From Rhodococcus aetherivorans (GTDB taxonomy: Bacteria > Actinomycetota > Actinomycetes > Mycobacteriales > Mycobacteriaceae), in assembly GCF_011058165.1 (NCBI RefSeq), contig NZ_JAALEG010000033.1:1-53827 (forward strand): a stretch of DNA of 53,827 bases, in the 5' to 3' direction. Below are positions 50,833-53,827 of the stretch, piece by piece. Positions within the stretch are counted from its first letter, which is position 1; each line of letters begins with the position of its first letter. The position numbers and the translations under genes are program-made. The notes below the pieces were generated by a model. The model was given only the letters and a program-made list of their open reading frames with translations, did no database searches and was not told the DNA's origin.

Positions 50833-51159
50833 ATGTCGATCATGATCCAGGTCCTCGAACAGGCCTACAGCGCCCACACCCCTTGGGAGCAGGTCAAGTA
50901 CGCGTTCGTCGACTCCGAGCACATCACCACGATGCGGCTCGACGGCCAGTGCGGCGTGTGGCTCGACGGGACGAAACACGGTGAGTCCCACCGGCTCGCC
51001 GCCACCGCCACCGCGGAGCAGGCGGTGTTCTTCCTGCTGACCGTGTTCGACCGGATCGCCGAGTGCAGGCAGCACGGGGGGTCGTGGATCGTCGGGCACG
51101 ACGGCCGCACCATCGAGTCCATCCACGCGACGCGGTTTCCGCTGACGACCGACGGCTGA
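50833..51159 (+). CDS. Small hypothetical protein
   Basis: I do not recognise this 108-aa protein. ATG 50833 has AGGAG six bases upstream, which supports it as a real gene. The sequence is mixed alpha/beta with no signal peptide or membrane helix: QAYSAHTPWEQVKYAFVDSE, GVWLDGTKHGESHRLAATA and a Phe-rich helix EQAVFFLLTVFDRIAECR. Two Cys are present, not in a metal motif. It is divergent from the helicase gene, about 190 bp away. Confidence 0.75.
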   Translation: MSIMIQVLEQAYSAHTPWEQVKYAFVDSEHITTMRLDGQCGVWLDGTKHGESHRLAATATAEQAVFFLLTVFDRIAECRQHGGSWIVGHDGRTIESIHATRFPLTTDG

Positions 51160-51207
51160 GCGGGCACCGGCGCCGCCGCTGTCGGTGCGGTCGGTGAGAA
51201 TGTCCGC

Positions 51208-52275
51208 GTGCGAGGGGGCGCAGCGTTCTGGGGGCTGGTGGTGGCGGTCGCGATCGCCGTGTCGTGGGGTTGGGACCGGATCGAGTCGAACGCACCACCG
51301 GCACCGGGCAGCCCCGGCCGCGGCGAGCTCGAACAGTTGCTGGCGCGGGCGGCGGTGGTGCCGCACCGGCCGCAGGTGCCGGGGTACGAGCGGGGGTGCG
51401 GACCGGGCGAGGGGTGCGTGTTCGGGGAGGCGTGGTCCGACGACCATCCGGGACCAGGCGGCCGCGACGGGTGCGACACCCGCAACAACGTGCTCGCCCG
51501 CGATCTGCGCGACGTGGCGTTCCGGCCCGGCACCGGCGACTGTGTCGTCCTGTCGGGCACGCTGACCGACCCGTACACCGGGGCGCGGCTCGAATTCCGT
51601 CGCGCCGAGGGCCGGGCCGTCCAGATCGACCACATCTACCCCCTGGCGGCGGCGTGGGACCTCGGGGCGGCGGCCTGGCCGGCCGAACGGCGCCGGCAGT
51701 TCGCCAACGACGTCGCCTACAACCTGATCGCGGTGGACGGCCCGGCGAACGAGGACAAGCGCGATCACACCCCGGCCGAGTGGCTGCCGCCGGCGGCGGC
51801 GTATCGCTGCTGGTTCGCGGGCAAGTACCTGTCGGTGGCGGTGCGCTACGGGCTGCCGATCACGGTGGCCGACCGGCGGGCGCTGGCGTCGACGATCTCC
51901 GCGTGCCGAGCCCGTCGTCGCGGCGATCGCCCGCTCGTCGGTCGGACCCATCCACGAATTGCCCGCGCGGACGCCCGGTGGTCGCGCGGCTGCCGCCCTC
52001 CGGCGCCGTGCCCCGCATCCGGGCGCAGGGAACTAGCGTGGCACTCATGGTTTCGCGCATCACCAAGGACACCCGCCTGTGCATCTCGCTGTCGGGCCGC
52101 CCGAGCAACATCGGCACCCGCTTCCACAACTACCTCTACGACGAACTCGGCCTGGACTTCGTGTACAAGGCGTTCACGACGACCGACCTGCCGGCGGCAG
52201 TGGCCGGGATCCGCGGCCTCGGCATCCGCGGGTGCGGGGTGTCGATGCCGTTCAAGGAAGCGGTCATTCCCCTGA
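51208..52275 (+). CDS. Secreted HNH endonuclease (DUF1524/GmrSD C-terminal type), with abnormal C-terminal run-on
   Basis: The first 233 residues are a typical actinobacterial secreted nuclease: N-terminal signal/anchor helix (AFWGLVVAVAIAVSWGW), DCVVLSGTLTDPYTG, then the His-Asn nuclease core IDHIYPLAAAWDLGA, FANDVAYNLIAVDG and NEDKRDHTPAEWLPP. After ISAC (near 51905) the frame stays open for about 120 Arg/Pro/Ala-rich residues that overlap the AroE-like gene by over 220 bp. Family members normally end near ISAC, so the stop looks lost or shifted; the +1 frame stops at 52035, just before the next gene. GTG 51208 lacks a strong ribosome-binding site. Confidence 0.75.
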   Translation: MRGGAAFWGLVVAVAIAVSWGWDRIESNAPPAPGSPGRGELEQLLARAAVVPHRPQVPGYERGCGPGEGCVFGEAWSDDHPGPGGRDGCDTRNNVLARDLRDVAFRPGTGDCVVLSGTLTDPYTGARLEFRRAEGRAVQIDHIYPLAAAWDLGAAAWPAERRRQFANDVAYNLIAVDGPANEDKRDHTPAEWLPPAAAYRCWFAGKYLSVAVRYGLPITVADRRALASTISACRARRRGDRPLVGRTHPRIARADARWSRGCRPPAPCPASGRRELAWHSWFRASPRTPACASRCRAARATSAPASTTTSTTNSAWTSCTRRSRRPTCRRQWPGSAASASAGAGCRCRSRKRSFP

Positions 52276-52871
52276 TCGACGAGCTGCACGACTCGGCGCG
52301 GGCCATCGAGTCGGTGAACACCGTCGTCAACGAGAACGGGGTGCTGCACGCCTACAACACCGACTACCAGGCGGTGGTGGATCTGCTGCGCGAGCACGAG
52401 GTCGACCCCGCGTTGCCGGCCGCCGTCGCCGGCAGCGGCGGGATGGCAAAGGCGGTTGTGGCGGCCCTGCGCGACAGCGGGTTCGCGAACGTGTCGGTGA
52501 TCGCCCGCAACGAGAAGACCGGTCGCCCGCTCGCGCAGCAGTACGGGTTCGACTGGCGGCCCGAGCTCGGCGAGCTCGCTCCGGGCCTGCTCGTCAACGC
52601 CACGCCGATCGGGATGGCGGGCGGGCCGGAATCCGGGCAGCTGCCGTTCCCCGAAGCCACGGTGGGCGCGGCGACGACGGTGTTCGACGTGGTGGCGATG
52701 CCCCCGCAGACGCCGCTGATCCGCGCGGCCCAGGAGCGGGGACTGCCCGTGATCACCGGCGCCGAGGTCATCGCCCTGCAGGCGGCGCAGCAGTTCGCGC
52801 TGTACACCGGCGTGACTCCGACGCCCGAGCAGGTGCGCCGCGCGTCGGAGTTCTCCCGATCCGCGGCCTGA
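52038..52871 (+). CDS. Shikimate 5-dehydrogenase-like protein
   Basis: A 277-aa AroE-fold oxidoreductase. The Lys/Asp pair is seen in CGVSMPFKEAVIPLID and AYNTDYQAVVDLL, the NADP loop is VAGSGGMAKAVVAALRDSG, and NATPIGMAGGPES follows. The N-terminal substrate loop reads CISLSGRPSNIGTRFHNY instead of the usual HSLSP...HN pattern of shikimate-binding AroE, so the true substrate may be another molecule. GTG 52038 has AGGG seven bases upstream; ATG 52047 (VSRITKDTRL next) is a common annotated start. It is convergent with the sulfurtransferase, 10 bp apart. Confidence 0.85.
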   Translation: MALMVSRITKDTRLCISLSGRPSNIGTRFHNYLYDELGLDFVYKAFTTTDLPAAVAGIRGLGIRGCGVSMPFKEAVIPLIDELHDSARAIESVNTVVNENGVLHAYNTDYQAVVDLLREHEVDPALPAAVAGSGGMAKAVVAALRDSGFANVSVIARNEKTGRPLAQQYGFDWRPELGELAPGLLVNATPIGMAGGPESGQLPFPEATVGAATTVFDVVAMPPQTPLIRAAQERGLPVITGAEVIALQAAQQFALYTGVTPTPEQVRRASEFSRSAA

Positions 52872-52881
52872 GCCCCGGCAT

Positions 52882-53718
52882 TCACGCCCCGGTGGCGATC
52901 TCCCGGGCCGGGTCCCGGCACCACTGCGACCACGACCCCGGGAACAGGGCTGCGTCGATCCCGGCGAGGGCGAGCGCCGCAATCTGATGGGTCGCGGTCA
53001 CCCCGGATCCGCAGTAGACGGCGACGGGACCGTCCCCGCACACGGTCGCGAAGCGGTCGGCGAGTTCCTCGGCGGTCCGGAACGTGCCGTCCTCGCGGAG
53101 GTTGTCCGTGGCGGGGGCGCTGACCGCGCCGGGGATGTGGCCGGCGCGCGGATCGACGGGCTCCTCGTCGCCCCGGTACCGCGCCGCGGCCCGCGCATCG
53201 AGCAGGGTTCCCCGCGAAGGGAACTCGGCCGCCTCGTCGATGCCGACGGTGGACATCCGGCCGCCGCGCAGGGTCACCGATCCCGGCTTCACGGCCTCCC
53301 CCGGCCCGGCCGCGAGGCCATGTCCCGCCGCCGTCCACAGCGACAGCCCGCCGTCGAGCAGGCGCACGTCCCGAAGGCCCGCCCAGCGCAGCAGCCACCA
53401 GGCCCGGGCGGCGGCGAGGCCCCCGGTGTCGTCGTAGACGGCGACGGTGTCGCCGTCGTCGATCCCCCACCGTCGCGCGTGGTCCTGCAGCCGCACCACG
53501 TCCGGCAGGGGGTGACGGCCTCGCTCGGGCGAGCCCGGATCGGCGAGCTCGGTCTCGAGGTCGACGTACACCGCTCCGGGGATGTGACCCTCGTGGTAGC
53601 GGTCCTCGCCGTTCGGGTCGTCGAGCGACCAGCGCACGTCCAGCAGAACCGGCGGCCTGCCCACCTCGACGAGATCGGCCAGTTCGCGCACGGTCATCAG
53701 CACGGGATTCGCAACCAT
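52882..53718 (-). CDS. Thiosulfate/3-mercaptopyruvate sulfurtransferase
   Basis: A 278-aa two-domain rhodanese. The inactive N-terminal domain has DVRWSLDDPNGEDRYHEGHIPGAVYVD; the C-terminal domain carries the active loop VAVYCGSGVTATHQIAALA. The six-residue CGSGVT loop is the mercaptopyruvate-sulfurtransferase type, not the basic rhodanese (CRxGx[RT]) type. It can move sulfur from 3-mercaptopyruvate to thiols or cyanide. ATG 53718 is used. Confidence 0.92.
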   Translation of the reverse strand: MVANPVLMTVRELADLVEVGRPPVLLDVRWSLDDPNGEDRYHEGHIPGAVYVDLETELADPGSPERGRHPLPDVVRLQDHARRWGIDDGDTVAVYDDTGGLAAARAWWLLRWAGLRDVRLLDGGLSLWTAAGHGLAAGPGEAVKPGSVTLRGGRMSTVGIDEAAEFPSRGTLLDARAAARYRGDEEPVDPRAGHIPGAVSAPATDNLREDGTFRTAEELADRFATVCGDGPVAVYCGSGVTATHQIAALALAGIDAALFPGSWSQWCRDPAREIATGA

Positions 53719-53792
53719 GGCTCCGATCCTGGCACGCCCGCGCGGTGGGCGCCGCGCGACACGGGAGGTGCGGCGGCGTCCACTGCGGCAGA

Positions 53793-53827
53793 ATGCCGCC
53801 CGTGTCAGATGCTCCCGCGCCCACCCG
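53793..53827 (+). CDS. Possible 5' end of a further gene, cut by the window
   Basis: ATG 53793 and GTG 53802 share one open frame to the right edge, reading (MPP)VSDAPAPTR. GGGAGG at 53763-53768 is too far for an ideal ribosome-binding site. Only 11-12 codons are visible, so neither reality nor function can be judged. Confidence 0.25.
   Translation, partial: MPPVSDAPAPT

Overview
The window looks like a chromosomal segment of a high-GC mycolic-acid actinobacterium, most probably Rhodococcus in the broad sense. Gene order from murA through the ATP synthase operon, wecA, tsaC/sua5, prmC, prfA, rpmE, rho, thrB, thrC, hom, lysA and argS is the same as in Mycobacterium tuberculosis. AtpF and AtpH are separate proteins here, whereas mycobacteria fuse them.

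Layout. Positions 1-319 probably hold the promoter region of an rRNA operon reading leftwards out of the window (murA precedes rrs in relatives). From 320 to 24487 lies conserved core: murA; a divergent cobalamin adenosyltransferase; a DUF2550 protein; atpCDGAHFEB and atpI; wecA; tsaC; prmC; a small secreted protein on the opposite strand; prfA; rpmE and rho, each with a hairpin behind it; then the threonine/lysine genes and argS. argS carries an in-frame 30-bp triplication. After it come a DUF3105/DUF305 membrane-protein pair, phosphoketolase, tRNA-Arg(CCG), and an MFS transporter pseudogene broken partly by a 17-bp tandem duplication.

From 30484 to 40179 is the most interesting part, a sulfation locus. 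Leftwards run cysD, cysNC and cysQ (PAPS synthesis and PAP removal; CysQ has an extra C-terminal domain), followed by a metallo-beta-lactamase-fold hydrolase and a limonene-epoxide-hydrolase-family protein. An iclR regulator sits in the middle. Rightwards run a DUF1214 protein, an SDR oxidoreductase and a PAPS-dependent sulfotransferase. The promoters of cysD and of the DUF1214 operon are near copies. Both have TTGAC(C/G)-N18-TAT(C/T)GT, a perfect TNNAACNNGTTNNA palindrome (the published KstR consensus) overlapping the -10, and a shared 20-bp CCGGT-N10-ACCGG element about 24 bp further on. No APS/PAPS reductase is present, so I infer a coregulated system making PAPS for sulfonation of a lipid or steroid-like molecule, not for cysteine synthesis.

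From 40164 to 46894 come a low-molecular-weight phosphatase, a MarR regulator and a compact valine-catabolism operon (mmsA, acyl-CoA dehydrogenase, 3-hydroxyisobutyryl-CoA hydrolase, mmsB, enoyl-CoA hydratase) that covers isobutyryl-CoA to propionyl-CoA. The right end holds a SWIM/SNF2 helicase pair, a small unknown protein, a secreted HNH nuclease, an AroE-like dehydrogenase and a mercaptopyruvate sulfurtransferase.

Short perfect or near-perfect tandem duplications (17, 21, 24, 26 and 3x30 bp) recur through the window.
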